The notes: generated from the letters alone by a model not told the origin. A DNA stretch of 64,000 nt from Rugamonas aquatica (GCF_009380215.1 NZ_WHUG01000003.1:496001-560000), one strand, 5' to 3'; shown: positions 47,186 through 56,767, counted from the stretch's first letter. Program-made: numbers and translations.

Positions 47186-49660
47186 TTAGAAGCGGTACAA
47201 GACCGAAGCTTCCCAGGTACGGCCAAACAGCGGACGTGCGTTGATCGGACCGGTGCCGCCGGCGGTCAGGCGCGAATTGCCCTCGGTCAGCCCCAGTTCG
47301 TTGTTGAGATTGGTGCCGCTGAGGCGCACTTCGATCTTGTCACCCAGCGAGAACAGCACGCCGGCATCGATGGTGCGGTAGGACGGTAGGTATTGCTGGT
47401 TAGCCTGGTCGGCCCAACGCTCGCCGATCGAGGTGTAGGTCGCGTAGAGCTTGGCCGAATTGCCGTCGCCGAAAGGAATCTTGTAGGTTGGCGTGAAGCG
47501 GAATTGCAGCTTCGGCTGGCGCTGGACGGTTTTGCCGGCGGTGTCAGGATTGTCGCGGTATTCCGATTTCTGGTAGTCGCCGGTCAAAGCCAGTTGCAGG
47601 TTTTCGATAGGGCGCACGGCCAGTTCGAATTCCACGCCGTTGCCCTTGGAGCCGCTGATCGAATGCAGCTCGCGGCCGTCGGCCAGCACTTGCGAGAAGG
47701 CGATGCCGTCGAATTCCGTGTGGAAGGCGTTGATGTAGGCGCTGTACATCTGGGTCGCGGTCTTGAAGCCGATTTCGTACTGGCTCACTTTCGGCGTCGG
47801 CAGGATGCCGCGGTCGTCGACCGCTTTCTGGTTGCCGGCGCCGCGCAGATCATCGAAGGAGATGAAGGTGTGGCCACGGTTGGCGCGTACGAACACGGCC
47901 GTATCCTTGGCCAGCTTGTAGTTGCCGCCGATGGTGAAGGAGTTGGCGCTGTCGGTGCGGCTCAGGTAGGTGTTCGAACCGTCCGGCATCGAGGTGCCGT
48001 TGTTGTACACGGTCAGCGGATTGTTGTCGGTGTCGGCCGAGGTCAGGTTGGAGATCGTGCCGCTGATCTTCTGCTGTTCATGGCGCATGCCGAAGTCGAT
48101 CTTGATGCGGTCGTTGACCTTCCACTCGTCGGAAACGAAGGCGGCGGTATTACGGCCGTCATACGAGGCGACCGGCGCGTAGAACACATTGCCGTCGGTG
48201 CCGTTCTTCGACACGACCACGCCGTTGTTCAGGGTGACGTTAATCAGGCTGGCCTGCGGCACGGCCGTCATCAGGTGGCTATTGCCCAGGTACCAGACAT
48301 CATGCGACGAGTAGTCGGCGAAGTAGCCGCCGACGGTGACGGTGTTGCCGTGGCCGATGTCCTTGCTGACGCGCAGCTCATCGGTAAACGATTTTAATTG
48401 TTTTTCCACCGACCACAGGCCGGCCTGCACCACCTGCTGGCTGCCGTCGACCGCGCCGCCGTGCACATAGGTCGCCGTGCCTGCCGTGGCCAGCTTGCCG
48501 CCGGCCGCCGCGACGGTTGCCGCGCTGCCGTTGGCCGAGGCGATGGCCGCCTTCAGGTAATCGTTCATCGACAGCGGGTTGTTACCTGTGAACATGGCGT
48601 TGGTGTTGAGGTCGCCGTCGAAGCGGTTGAACTTGTTCGATACGCTCCACTCGCCGATCTTCTGGTCGAAGTCGGCGCCGAACACGGTGGCTTTCAGGCC
48701 ACGGCCATCGGCCAGGTCGCGGTTGAGCGTCTTGCCCGGTGCGGCTTCGATGGTGAAGTTGCGCATTTCGCCGCTCATCAAGGTGCCGGTCAGCGCATTG
48801 AAGCCGGGGAATTGCGAGATCGTGTGGCCGCCGTTGCTGGAGATCAGCGGCACGCCGGTGTAGAAGGCGTTCTTGTCGTCGGTGTTGCGGACGTACATGG
48901 TCAGCTTGCCGTCGTCGAGCTTGCGGGTCAGCGTGGCGGTCAGCTGGTGGCCGTCGTCGGCCGGGAAGCCGGCGTCGCGCACGCCATCGGTCTTGCGGTA
49001 GAAGCCGCCGACCGAGCCGTACCAGCCGTCGCTGATTTTGCCGCCGTAGTACATGTCGACGCGGCGCAGGCTGCCGGTGCCGGTGGTGAAACGCACCGAG
49101 CCGTCCGGCGTGTCCGTGCCTTCTTTGAGGATGAAGTTCATCGTCGCGCCTGGCTGGGCGTTGGACCAGATGGTGGACGGGCCGCCGCGCAGCACTTCAA
49201 CGCGCTCGACCGTGTCGTCCAGGCGGAAGGCCGACGAGCCTTCGAAGAACGACAGCGTCGGCGGCGGGAAGATCGGGTTGCCCATCAGCTGCACCGAGAC
49301 GAAAGGCGAATCGCTGCCGGACGGGAAGCCGCGCACTTCGATGTTGGCGCCGGACTGGCCGCCGGTCGATTCCGCATACACGCCCGGCACCAGTTTCATG
49401 ACGTCGGCGGTGCTGCTGGGCGAGGCTTGTTTCAGTTGTTCTTCGGTGGCGGTGGTGATGGAGAAGGCCGAGTCGACCTTGCGCACGCCGCGTGCCGAGG
49501 CCACGCCGGTGACGACGACTTGCTGGACTTCGGCGGCGACTTCCTTGGACGGTACGGGTTCAGTTGGGGCGGCGCTTTGAGCCTGCGCGGCGGTCTGGTT
49601 GACGAGCGTGAGGACGGCAGCCGTGACTGCGGATAACAAGAACGGATTCTGGCTTTTCAT
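47186..49660 (-). CDS. TonB-dependent receptor of alpha-glucoside locus
   Basis: This 824-residue outer-membrane receptor has a signal peptide (FLLSAVTAAVLTLVNQTAAQAQ), a TonB-box region (VQQVVVTG) and a plug with LKQASPSSTADVMKLVPGVYAESTGG. The barrel ends FGRTWEASVLYRF. It is divergent from a LacI regulator and shares two operators with it. Beyond the regulator are GH65, phosphoglucomutase and transporter genes, so it probably brings maltose-like or other alpha-linked glucosides across the outer membrane. Siderophore transport is less likely given the setting. Confidence 0.92.
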   Translation of the reverse strand: MKSQNPFLLSAVTAAVLTLVNQTAAQAQSAAPTEPVPSKEVAAEVQQVVVTGVASARGVRKVDSAFSITTATEEQLKQASPSSTADVMKLVPGVYAESTGGQSGANIEVRGFPSGSDSPFVSVQLMGNPIFPPPTLSFFEGSSAFRLDDTVERVEVLRGGPSTIWSNAQPGATMNFILKEGTDTPDGSVRFTTGTGSLRRVDMYYGGKISDGWYGSVGGFYRKTDGVRDAGFPADDGHQLTATLTRKLDDGKLTMYVRNTDDKNAFYTGVPLISSNGGHTISQFPGFNALTGTLMSGEMRNFTIEAAPGKTLNRDLADGRGLKATVFGADFDQKIGEWSVSNKFNRFDGDLNTNAMFTGNNPLSMNDYLKAAIASANGSAATVAAAGGKLATAGTATYVHGGAVDGSQQVVQAGLWSVEKQLKSFTDELRVSKDIGHGNTVTVGGYFADYSSHDVWYLGNSHLMTAVPQASLINVTLNNGVVVSKNGTDGNVFYAPVASYDGRNTAAFVSDEWKVNDRIKIDFGMRHEQQKISGTISNLTSADTDNNPLTVYNNGTSMPDGSNTYLSRTDSANSFTIGGNYKLAKDTAVFVRANRGHTFISFDDLRGAGNQKAVDDRGILPTPKVSQYEIGFKTATQMYSAYINAFHTEFDGIAFSQVLADGRELHSISGSKGNGVEFELAVRPIENLQLALTGDYQKSEYRDNPDTAGKTVQRQPKLQFRFTPTYKIPFGDGNSAKLYATYTSIGERWADQANQQYLPSYRTIDAGVLFSLGDKIEVRLSGTNLNNELGLTEGNSRLTAGGTGPINARPLFGRTWEASVLYRF

Positions 49661-49783
49661 GTGGTCTGTGCTTTCTTATGGTGTAAATCGTCTCCTGGAC
49701 GGCGCGCCACCAGCAAAAACAGCCTGCGGTAGTTCCATCCCCATCTTCCGCTTTTCGTGAAGATGGGCCATTGAAACAAGAAA

Positions 49784-49797
49784 TGATATCGATGTCA
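49784..49797. promoter_or_regulatory. LacI-type operator O1
   Basis: TGATATCGATGTCA is a near-palindrome centred on CG, matching its reverse complement except at one symmetric pair. It lies in the divergent gap between the receptor and the LacI gene. Confidence 0.75.
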
Positions 49798-49804
49798 ATC
49801 AAAA

Positions 49805-49818
49805 TGTTATCGATGTCA
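49805..49818. promoter_or_regulatory. LacI-type operator O2
   Basis: TGTTATCGATGTCA shares 12 of 14 bases with O1 and starts exactly 21 bases after it, two turns of the helix, so two dimers could bind on the same face. Confidence 0.75.
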
Positions 49819-49889
49819 TTTTCCGCGACAAACGAAAAATTTCTGTCATAATGCGTGCGCCTACCCTGTTTTCAACCTATGAGCGATCA

Positions 49890-50897
49890 ATGCCTTCGAA
49901 CAAGTCTGTAGCCCGCAAAGCCGAAACAGCATTGACGATGGAAGACCTGGCCAAGCTGGCCGGCGTCTCCAAGATCACCGTTTCCCGCGCGCTGCGCGAC
50001 AGTCCGCTGGTGACGGTGGAAACCCGCGAGAAAATCCGCGCGCTGGCCAATGAGCAGGGCTACCGTTTCAACGTCAGTGCGCGCAATCTGCGCATGGGCC
50101 GCAGTTATTCGGTGGCGGTTGTGGTGGAAATGACACCCGTGCGCGGCCGGCCGATGTCCGACCCGTATCCGCTGGAGCTGTTGGGCGGCATCACGCAGGA
50201 ACTGACGACCGCAGGTTACAGCGTGGTGCTGACGTCCAAGCAGTTGATGAACACGGCGCCGGTGCAGGGCGCCGACGGGTTGATCCTGCTGGGCCAGGGC
50301 TCGCACGGCGAGGCGGTGCGTACCCTGCAGCAGACCGGCATGCCGCTGGTGGTGTGGGGCGCGCCGGAGCCGGACACCGACTACATCGTGGTCGGTTCGG
50401 ACAACAGAAAGGGCGGCATCAGCGCCGCCGAGCGCTTCATCGCGCAGGGCCGGCAGAAGCTGGTGTTCCTGGGCGACGTCGACCACGCCGAGGTGCAGGA
50501 ACGCTGCGCCGGCTTCATCGACGCGATGGGCGGGCGGGCGACGGTGCACATCATCCGTCCCAAGGCCTTCACCTTCGAGGCGGGCTTCGACAGCATCTCT
50601 GCGCTGTTGAAAAAGAAGGGCGCCAATTTCGACGGCGTGTTTGCCGCCAGTGATTTGCTGGCCATGGGCGCGATCCGCGCGCTGGCCGAGAAGAATTTGC
50701 GGGTGCCGGAGAATGTCTCCGTCATCGGCTACGACGATACGCCCGGCGCGGCCAGTTTCGTGCCGCCGCTGACCAGCGTGCACCAGTATCTGCGCGACGG
50801 CGGCGTGTTGTTGGCCAAGAAGATGTTGGGCCTGATCGAAGGCCACCCGGTCGCATCCGAAATGCTGCCGACCACCTTGATGGTACGCCAGACCTAG
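49890..50897 (+). CDS. LacI-family transcriptional regulator
   Basis: This encodes 335 residues from the ATG at 49890; another in-frame ATG lies 39 bases upstream. The DNA-binding head is MEDLAKLAGVSKITVSRALRDSPLVTVETREKIRALANEQGYRFN. A periplasmic-binding-type effector domain follows (VEMTPVRGRPMSDPYPLELLGGI, SDNRKGGISAAERFI, GVFAASDLLAMGAIRALAE). It is divergent from the TonB receptor and 97 bases upstream of the GH65 gene in the same direction. It likely represses both until an alpha-glucoside or its product binds. Confidence 0.93.
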   Translation: MPSNKSVARKAETALTMEDLAKLAGVSKITVSRALRDSPLVTVETREKIRALANEQGYRFNVSARNLRMGRSYSVAVVVEMTPVRGRPMSDPYPLELLGGITQELTTAGYSVVLTSKQLMNTAPVQGADGLILLGQGSHGEAVRTLQQTGMPLVVWGAPEPDTDYIVVGSDNRKGGISAAERFIAQGRQKLVFLGDVDHAEVQERCAGFIDAMGGRATVHIIRPKAFTFEAGFDSISALLKKKGANFDGVFAASDLLAMGAIRALAEKNLRVPENVSVIGYDDTPGAASFVPPLTSVHQYLRDGGVLLAKKMLGLIEGHPVASEMLPTTLMVRQT

Positions 50898-50994
50898 TTT
50901 TCCCGTTTTCCCCCTGAAAAAAGCCAAAAACGTCCAAAAACCGGATTTTTTCAAAATTCAAACCGCTTTGAATCGCATTTTTAAGGAATACGCT

Positions 50995-53319
50995 GTGCAA
51001 CAACACACCTATCCCCTCGAAGCCTGGTGCATCCGCGAGACCAGTTTCGACACCGACTCCCACTTTCTCGACGAGACCCTGTTCGCTTTGGGGAACGGCT
51101 ACATCGGCCTGCGCGGCACCGGCGAGGAGGGCTACAGCGGCCCGGCCGGCACCTCGCTCGATGGCACCTACCTGAATGGCTTCTACGAATCGGAGCCCAT
51201 CCAGTATCCGGAGGCGGCCTACGGCCTGGCCAAGGTGAACCAGTTCATGCTGAACGTGCCGAACGCGAAGGGCATCGAGCTGTGGCTGGAGGACGAGCGT
51301 TTCGATCTGCTGTCCGGCTTCGTGCAGGCGTATGAGCGGGTGCTGGACTTCCGCACCGGCGTGCTGACGCGCACCGTGGAATGGACCTCGCCGCAGGGCC
51401 GCAGCGTGAAGCTGCATAGCCGCCGCCTGGTGTGCTTCGAGAACAAGCATCTGTTCGCGATTGAGTTGTCGGTGACGCCGCTGAACTTTGCGGGCCGCGT
51501 GCGGCTGGTGTCGTCGCTCGATGGCGCGGTGAAGAACCAGGAAGCCGGCGACGATCCGCGCGTGGGTTCGGCGGTGTCGGGCCAGTCGCTGCACATGGTG
51601 GCGCACGAACAGAATGTCGGCTTCGCGGCGCTGGTGCAGCGCACGCACAACAGCGGCTTCATGCTGGTCAGCGCCACCGATACCGAACTGACTGGCGCCG
51701 ATGCGACCATCGAAATCGCCCAGGTGGAGCAGCGCCTGACGCAGACTTACGAAGTGCAGGCGCAGGCCGGCCAGACCATCACGCTGAACAAATACGGCAG
51801 CTATTTCTCGTCGCGTGACTACGCGGAGGCGGAGCTGATGTGGCGCAGCAAAGACACGCTGGCCACCGCCAAGGCCGCAGGCTTCGACGATCTGCGCATG
51901 GCGCAGGAGCAGCACCTGGCCGACTTCTGGCAGCAGGCCGACGTGCAGATCGCCGGTGACGACGCGCTCCAGCAGGGCATCCACTTCAACCAGTTCCACC
52001 TGCTGCAATCGGTGGGCCGCGACGGCAAGACCAACATCTCCGCCAAGGGCGTGACGGGCGAGGGCTACGAAGGCCACTATTTCTGGGACACGGAGATCTA
52101 CATCTTCCCCTTTTTCCTGTACTCGAAGCCGGAGATCGCCCGCAAGCTGCTGGAGTACCGCTACGCCGGCCTGCCGAAAGCGCGCGAGCGTGCGCGCCAG
52201 ATGTCGCATGCGACCGGCGCGCTGTACCCGTGGCGCACCATCGCCGGCGACGAGTGCTCGGCCTACTTCCCGGCAGGGACGGCGCAGTATCACATCAACG
52301 CCGATATCGCCTATTCCATCAAGCTGTACATGGAAGCGACCGGCGACCAGGAATATCTGGTGAAGCACGGCGCGGAGATCGTGATGGAGACGGCGCGCAT
52401 CTGGATGGGCATCGGCAGCTACGACCGCGAAGGACGCTACTGCATCAACCAGGTGACGGGACCGGACGAATACACGGCGCTGGTCAACAACAACTACTAC
52501 ACCAACGCGATGGCGCAGATGCACCTGAACTTTGCGGCGTCGATCGCGGAGCAGTTGCAATCGCAGGCGCCGGCGGAGTTTGCGCGCATCGCCACAGCGA
52601 CCGCGCTGGCTGCGGGCGAGCCGGCCGAGTGGCGCCGCGCCGCATCGCTGATGAACCTTCCCTACGACGACGCGCTGCAAATCCACGCGCAGGACGACAG
52701 CTTCCTGTCCAAAAAAGTGTGGGATTTCGCCAACACGCCGAAAGAGAACTATCCGTTGCTGCTGAACTACCACCCGATGGTGATCTACCGCCACCAGGTG
52801 TGCAAGCAGGCCGACGTGGTGCTGGCGCTGCTGCTGCTGTCCGACCAGTTTACGCTGGAAGACAAGCGCCGCGACTTCGACTACTACGAAGCGGTGACGA
52901 CGCACGATTCTTCGCTGTCCTCCTGCATCTTCAGCATCATCGCGGCGGAAGTGGGCTACGCGGACAAGGCCTACGACTACTTCATGGAGACTGCGCGCCT
53001 CGACCTGGACGACACGCACGGCAACACGCACTACGGCGTGCACACGGCCGCGATGGCCGGTACGTGGATGGGCGTGGCGTATGGCTTCGCGGGCATGCGC
53101 GTGGTGGGCGGTGAGCTGCATTTCGCGCCGTCGGTGCCTAAGCAATGGCAGCACTACACCTTCAAGATCCACTTCCGCGGCGCGCTGCTGGAGGTGCACG
53201 TTGAACCTGGCCGAGCGGACTACCGCCTGCTGCAAGGCGAGACGCTGAACTTTACCCATGGCGGCGAAGCCGTCGCACTGACGCTGTCGCAACCGACGCA
53301 ATCGAGGAGCTTTGCATGA
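50995..53319 (+). CDS. GH65 disaccharide phosphorylase (maltose/kojibiose/trehalose phosphorylase type)
   Basis: This 774-residue cytosolic enzyme starts at a GTG with AAGGA ahead. It has the GH65 domains: an N-terminal beta-sandwich (ETLFALGNGYIGLRG), a linker and an (alpha/alpha)6 barrel with YEGHYFWDTEIYIFPFF and catalytic Glu492 in VTGPDEYTAL, ending with a small beta-domain. Family members split alpha-linked glucose disaccharides with phosphate to glucose plus beta-glucose-1-phosphate. The following gene encodes the enzyme that uses this product and overlaps by ATGA, supporting phosphorylase over hydrolase activity. The linkage (1,4; 1,1; 1,2 or 1,3) cannot be told. Confidence 0.94.
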   Translation: MQQHTYPLEAWCIRETSFDTDSHFLDETLFALGNGYIGLRGTGEEGYSGPAGTSLDGTYLNGFYESEPIQYPEAAYGLAKVNQFMLNVPNAKGIELWLEDERFDLLSGFVQAYERVLDFRTGVLTRTVEWTSPQGRSVKLHSRRLVCFENKHLFAIELSVTPLNFAGRVRLVSSLDGAVKNQEAGDDPRVGSAVSGQSLHMVAHEQNVGFAALVQRTHNSGFMLVSATDTELTGADATIEIAQVEQRLTQTYEVQAQAGQTITLNKYGSYFSSRDYAEAELMWRSKDTLATAKAAGFDDLRMAQEQHLADFWQQADVQIAGDDALQQGIHFNQFHLLQSVGRDGKTNISAKGVTGEGYEGHYFWDTEIYIFPFFLYSKPEIARKLLEYRYAGLPKARERARQMSHATGALYPWRTIAGDECSAYFPAGTAQYHINADIAYSIKLYMEATGDQEYLVKHGAEIVMETARIWMGIGSYDREGRYCINQVTGPDEYTALVNNNYYTNAMAQMHLNFAASIAEQLQSQAPAEFARIATATALAAGEPAEWRRAASLMNLPYDDALQIHAQDDSFLSKKVWDFANTPKENYPLLLNYHPMVIYRHQVCKQADVVLALLLLSDQFTLEDKRRDFDYYEAVTTHDSSLSSCIFSIIAAEVGYADKAYDYFMETARLDLDDTHGNTHYGVHTAAMAGTWMGVAYGFAGMRVVGGELHFAPSVPKQWQHYTFKIHFRGALLEVHVEPGRADYRLLQGETLNFTHGGEAVALTLSQPTQSRSFA

Positions 53320-53957
53320 GCCGCTTTAAAGCCGTTATCTTTGACCTGGACGGCGTCATCACCGACACCGCCCACTATCACTACCTGGCGTGGAAGCGCC
53401 TGGCGGAGTCGCAGGGCGTACACTTCGACCACGCCTTCAACGAAAACCTGAAGGGCATCGACCGTATGGGATCGCTGGACCTGATCCTGGCATCCTCGAA
53501 GCGCGTGTACACGCCAGAGGAGAAGCTGGCGCTGGCCGACGAGAAGAACCGCCACTACCAGGAGCTGATCGCCACCATGTCGTCGGCCGATCTGTTGCCG
53601 GGCGCGGTGCGGGCGCTGGATGTAGTGCGGGCGGCGGGCCTGCGCATCGGCCTGGCCTCGGTCAGCAAGAACGCCTTTACGGTGCTGGGTCGCTTGGGCA
53701 TCACCGATAAATTCGATTACGTGGTCGACGCGGCGACCATTGCGCGCGGCAAGCCGGATCCGGAGATCTTCCTGAAGGCGGCGCGGGAGCTGGGCGTGGC
53801 GCCGGAAGACTGCCTGGGCGTGGAGGATGCGGTGGCGGGCGTGGCGTCGATCAAATCGGCGGGGATGTTCGCACTGGGGATAGGCCATCCCTTTGTGCTC
53901 ACCCAGGCCGACGTGGTCATCACGAGCCTGGGCGACTTCAATCTCGAATCATACTAG
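53316..53957 (+). CDS. pgmB: Beta-phosphoglucomutase
   Basis: This 213-residue HAD-superfamily enzyme has nucleophile Asp10 and acid/base Asp12 in VIFDLDGVITDTA, a helical cap (HYLAWKRLAESQGV, the region that binds the substrate), Ser/Lys in LASVSKNAF and the metal site in GVEDAVAGVASIKSAGM. It converts beta-glucose-1-phosphate to glucose-6-phosphate, passing the phosphorylase product into glycolysis. Its start overlaps the GH65 stop by four bases. Length and motifs are standard. Confidence 0.95.
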   Translation: MSRFKAVIFDLDGVITDTAHYHYLAWKRLAESQGVHFDHAFNENLKGIDRMGSLDLILASSKRVYTPEEKLALADEKNRHYQELIATMSSADLLPGAVRALDVVRAAGLRIGLASVSKNAFTVLGRLGITDKFDYVVDAATIARGKPDPEIFLKAARELGVAPEDCLGVEDAVAGVASIKSAGMFALGIGHPFVLTQADVVITSLGDFNLESY

Positions 53958-53963
53958 CACGTT

Positions 53964-54025
53964 GTCACTCCCGCGAAGGCGGGAGTCCATACGCCGCATG
54001 GATTCCCGCTTTCGCGGGAATGACG
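53964..54025. repeat. Paired inverted REP-like palindromes (copy C)
   Basis: ACTCCCGCGAAGGCGGGAGT and ATTCCCGCTTTCGCGGGAAT, bordered by GTC...CCAT and ATGG...TGACG, lie only seven bases apart. The element sits between pgmB and the transporter gene and could reduce read-through between them. Confidence 0.85.
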
Positions 54026-54056
54026 TGCAGGCCATAAAAATAATGGAGACAGCAAC

Positions 54057-55325
54057 ATGAAGCACAATCGAATTTTATTAGCGCTATTTCTGATTTACTT
54101 TGTATTCGCGATCCTGCTCAACAGCGTGGGCACGGTCATCCTTCAGATCATCAACAACTACGGCATCAGCAAATCCAGCGCCAGTGTGCTGGAAGGGTTC
54201 AAGGATCTGCCGATTGCTGCGGTGTCCTTCCTGATCGCGTCCTTCCTGCCGCGCCTGGGCTACAAGAAGGCCATGCTGGCCGGGCTGGCCATCGTCACCG
54301 CCGCGTGTGTGGCGATGCCGGTGCTGCCGTCGTTCGCCACCACCAAGCTGCTGTTCTTCTGCGTCGGCGTGTCGTTCGCGCTGGTGAAAGTGTCGGTGTA
54401 TTCGACGCTGGGCCTGATCGCGGCCGACCGCAAGCAGCACGCCAGCATCATGAACCTGCTGGAAGGTTTCTTCATGGTTGGCGTGTTGAGTGCTTACTGG
54501 GTGTTCGGTTACTTCATCGATTCGTCCGATCCGCTGTCGCACAGCTGGCTACAGGTGTACTGGGTGCTGGCCGTGCTGTGCGCGCTGACCTTCGCACTGC
54601 TGCTGACCACTCCCTTCAACGAGGACATGGCGGCGCTGCCGGAAGGCCGCAGCATCGCCCAGGATTTCGCCGCGATGCTCAAGCTGTTCTTCAAGCCGCT
54701 GGTGTGCGTGTTCGTCATCACGGCGTTTTTGTATGTGCTGATCGAGCAGAGCGTGGGTACCTGGCTGCCGACCTTCAACAACGAGATCCTCAAACTGCCG
54801 GCGGCGATGAGCGTGCAGGTGACCAGCATCTTCGCCGCCTGCCTGGCGATAGGCCGGCTGTCGGCCGGGGTCTTGATGCGCAAGTTGAACTGGTATCCGG
54901 TGATGAACGCCTGCGTGATCGGGATGGCGGCCATGGTGCTGCTGGCGCTGCCGTTGACGCATGACGTGGTGGCCGATCCCAACATCAGCTGGTCCAGTGC
55001 GCCGCTGGCGACCTTCCTGTTTCCGCTGATTGGGCTCTTTATGGCGCCTATCTACCCGGGCATCAATTCGGTGATGCTCAGCTCTCTGCCGAAGAACCAG
55101 CACTCGGCCATGACCGGGCTGCTGGTGATCTTTTCGGCGCTGGGTGGCACCACCGGCTCGCTGATCACCGGCTACGTGTTCGGCAACTTCAGCGGCCACT
55201 TCGCCTTCTACCTGACTTTGGTGCCCATCTCTATCGTCTTGATTATGTTGTATTTTTTCAAAAAAGCAGTAGATGACGGTGGTGGTGGTTTCGACCCGTC
55301 CGCTATAATCAGCGGTCAACATTGA
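54057..55325 (+). CDS. MFS sugar transporter
   Basis: This encodes 422 residues with about 12 membrane helices (ALFLIYFVFAILLNSVG, LPIAAVSFLIASFLP, YKKAMLAGLAIVTAACVAMPVL and others). There is a conserved RLGYKK loop between helices 2 and 3 and LPKNQHSAMTGLLVIFSALGGTTGSLITGYVFG near the end. This FucP-like subgroup moves sugars with protons. GGAG precedes the ATG. Set between pgmB and a LacI gene, it likely imports the disaccharide into the cytoplasm for the GH65 phosphorylase. Confidence 0.92.
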   Translation: MKHNRILLALFLIYFVFAILLNSVGTVILQIINNYGISKSSASVLEGFKDLPIAAVSFLIASFLPRLGYKKAMLAGLAIVTAACVAMPVLPSFATTKLLFFCVGVSFALVKVSVYSTLGLIAADRKQHASIMNLLEGFFMVGVLSAYWVFGYFIDSSDPLSHSWLQVYWVLAVLCALTFALLLTTPFNEDMAALPEGRSIAQDFAAMLKLFFKPLVCVFVITAFLYVLIEQSVGTWLPTFNNEILKLPAAMSVQVTSIFAACLAIGRLSAGVLMRKLNWYPVMNACVIGMAAMVLLALPLTHDVVADPNISWSSAPLATFLFPLIGLFMAPIYPGINSVMLSSLPKNQHSAMTGLLVIFSALGGTTGSLITGYVFGNFSGHFAFYLTLVPISIVLIMLYFFKKAVDDGGGGFDPSAIISGQH

Positions 55326-55335
55326 GCAATTGTCT

Positions 55336-56349
55336 ATGAACCTGGAGCGCCTCGCGAATTTACTCGGTATGTCGAAGACCACGGTGAGCCGGGCGTTAAA
55401 CGGTTATCCCGAGGTGAATGGACGGACCCGTGAGCGCGTGCTGAAGGCGGCCAAGGAGAATGGCTATCAGGCCAATCCGATGGCGCGTTCGCTGGCGCTG
55501 GGGCGCACCAATGTGTTCGGGATCATCTATCCGCTGCTGCCGGCGGACTTGGGCGATCCGATGTTCCTTGATGTGGTGGCCGGCATGTCGGCCGCGCTGG
55601 AGCAGGTCAGCAAGAACCTCATCATCGCGCCGGTGTCGCCGGCGGCGGAGCAGCCGTCGTATCAGCAGATCGTGCGCGGACGGCGGGTCGACGGGCTGGT
55701 GGTCAGCCGCACGCTGGTGCGTGACGAGCGTATCGCGTTTCTGAGCAAATCAAAATTCCCCTTTGTCGCGCATGGCCGCACCGAGCTTGATGCGCCGTAT
55801 GCGTGGTTCGACTACGATAATGCGGCTGGCATCCGCATGGCGATGGAGCGCTTGCTGGGATTGGGGCATCAGCGCGTGGGCCTGGTGAGCGCGCCGCTGG
55901 AATTGAACTTCGCCCGCCAGCGCAAGGATGCGTTTGTGGCGGCGATGGCGGCGGCAGGGTTGAAAGTCGATACGCGCTACCTGATCGACAATACGCTGGA
56001 CCGGCGCAGCGGCTACCAGGCGATGCAGCAGTTGCTGGCGTGTTCACCGCGTCCGACGGCGGTCATCGTCGACAATCATTTGTCGGGTGTCGGCGCGGTG
56101 CGCGCGTTGCTTGATGCGGGTATCGACATCGGCAAGGAGATCTCGGTGATCGTCTGGGGCAGCATGGCGGACACACTGGCCGGCATCGACGTCACCACGA
56201 TAGACCAACCCGACGCCCACAAAGCCGGCGCCCGCATGGTCGAGATGCTGCTCGCGCTGGTGGACGGCAAACCGGCCGGTGAGCTGCAGGAGCTATGGCA
56301 ACCGGTGCTACTGGCGGGATCGACTATTGGACCTGCTCAACTGGCTTAG
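55336..56349 (+). CDS. Second LacI-family regulator
   Basis: This encodes 337 residues starting at ATG; an in-frame TTG six bases upstream is less likely. The DNA-binding head is LERLANLLGMSKTTVSRALNGYPEVNGRTRERVLKAAKENGYQAN. The effector domain has FGIIYPLLPADLGDPMFLDVVAGMS, FDYDNAAGIRMAMERLLGLGHQRVGLV and VDNHLSGVGAVRALLDAGI. It follows the transporter by 10 bases, so it is transcribed with it. It resembles AglR-like regulators of alpha-glucoside genes. Its last four bases overlap the RidA gene's end. Confidence 0.92.
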   Translation: MNLERLANLLGMSKTTVSRALNGYPEVNGRTRERVLKAAKENGYQANPMARSLALGRTNVFGIIYPLLPADLGDPMFLDVVAGMSAALEQVSKNLIIAPVSPAAEQPSYQQIVRGRRVDGLVVSRTLVRDERIAFLSKSKFPFVAHGRTELDAPYAWFDYDNAAGIRMAMERLLGLGHQRVGLVSAPLELNFARQRKDAFVAAMAAAGLKVDTRYLIDNTLDRRSGYQAMQQLLACSPRPTAVIVDNHLSGVGAVRALLDAGIDIGKEISVIVWGSMADTLAGIDVTTIDQPDAHKAGARMVEMLLALVDGKPAGELQELWQPVLLAGSTIGPAQLA

Positions 56350-56738
56350 ATAACGACGGTGGCTTCGATTTCGAACAGCATGCCGTCCAACGCCAGGCGA
56401 GGTACGGGGATCAGCGTGCAGGCTGGCGCGGGCAGGTCGCCCCATGCGGCGCGCAGTGCGCTGCTGAAGATGCCCAGCCTTTCTTCGCTGTGATCGACGA
56501 TCAGTGCCGTGACCTTGGCGACGTCGCTCAAGCGCGCATTGGTGGCGGCTAGGGCGGTTTGCAGATTGCTCAGCGCCTGCCGCACTTGCTCCTCAAAACT
56601 TTCCGACAGCACGCCGCTGGCATCCTCGCCGCCCTGGCCGGCAATGTAGATGATGCGCGCGGGTGCCTCGGCGACGACGACGTGGCTGTAGCCATTGGGG
56701 CGTGGGTCGTATAGACCGGGTGGGTTGATGAATTTCAT
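56346..56738 (-). CDS. RidA-family enamine/imine deaminase
   Basis: This 130-residue protein has the family pattern FEEQVRQALSNLQTALAATNARLSDVAKVTALIVD and PACTLIPVPRLALDGMLFEIEATVVI, where the Arg before LALDG corresponds to the catalytic Arg of RidA. Members remove reactive enamines and imines made by PLP enzymes. Its promoter (TTGACC, 19-base spacer, TATAGT) has a SoxR-type box in the spacer and soxR is divergent, so it is probably induced by redox stress. AAGGA precedes the ATG. Confidence 0.93.
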   Translation of the reverse strand: MKFINPPGLYDPRPNGYSHVVVAEAPARIIYIAGQGGEDASGVLSESFEEQVRQALSNLQTALAATNARLSDVAKVTALIVDHSEERLGIFSSALRAAWGDLPAPACTLIPVPRLALDGMLFEIEATVVI

Positions 56739-56767
56739 GGTGTCCTTCAGGCAGTGAATGTGCGGAC

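Noticed and set aside
55300..55315. CCGCT/AGCGG inverted repeat with TATAAT before the second LacI gene
   Set aside because: Only 5-bp arms and no -35 box at proper spacing; likely chance.
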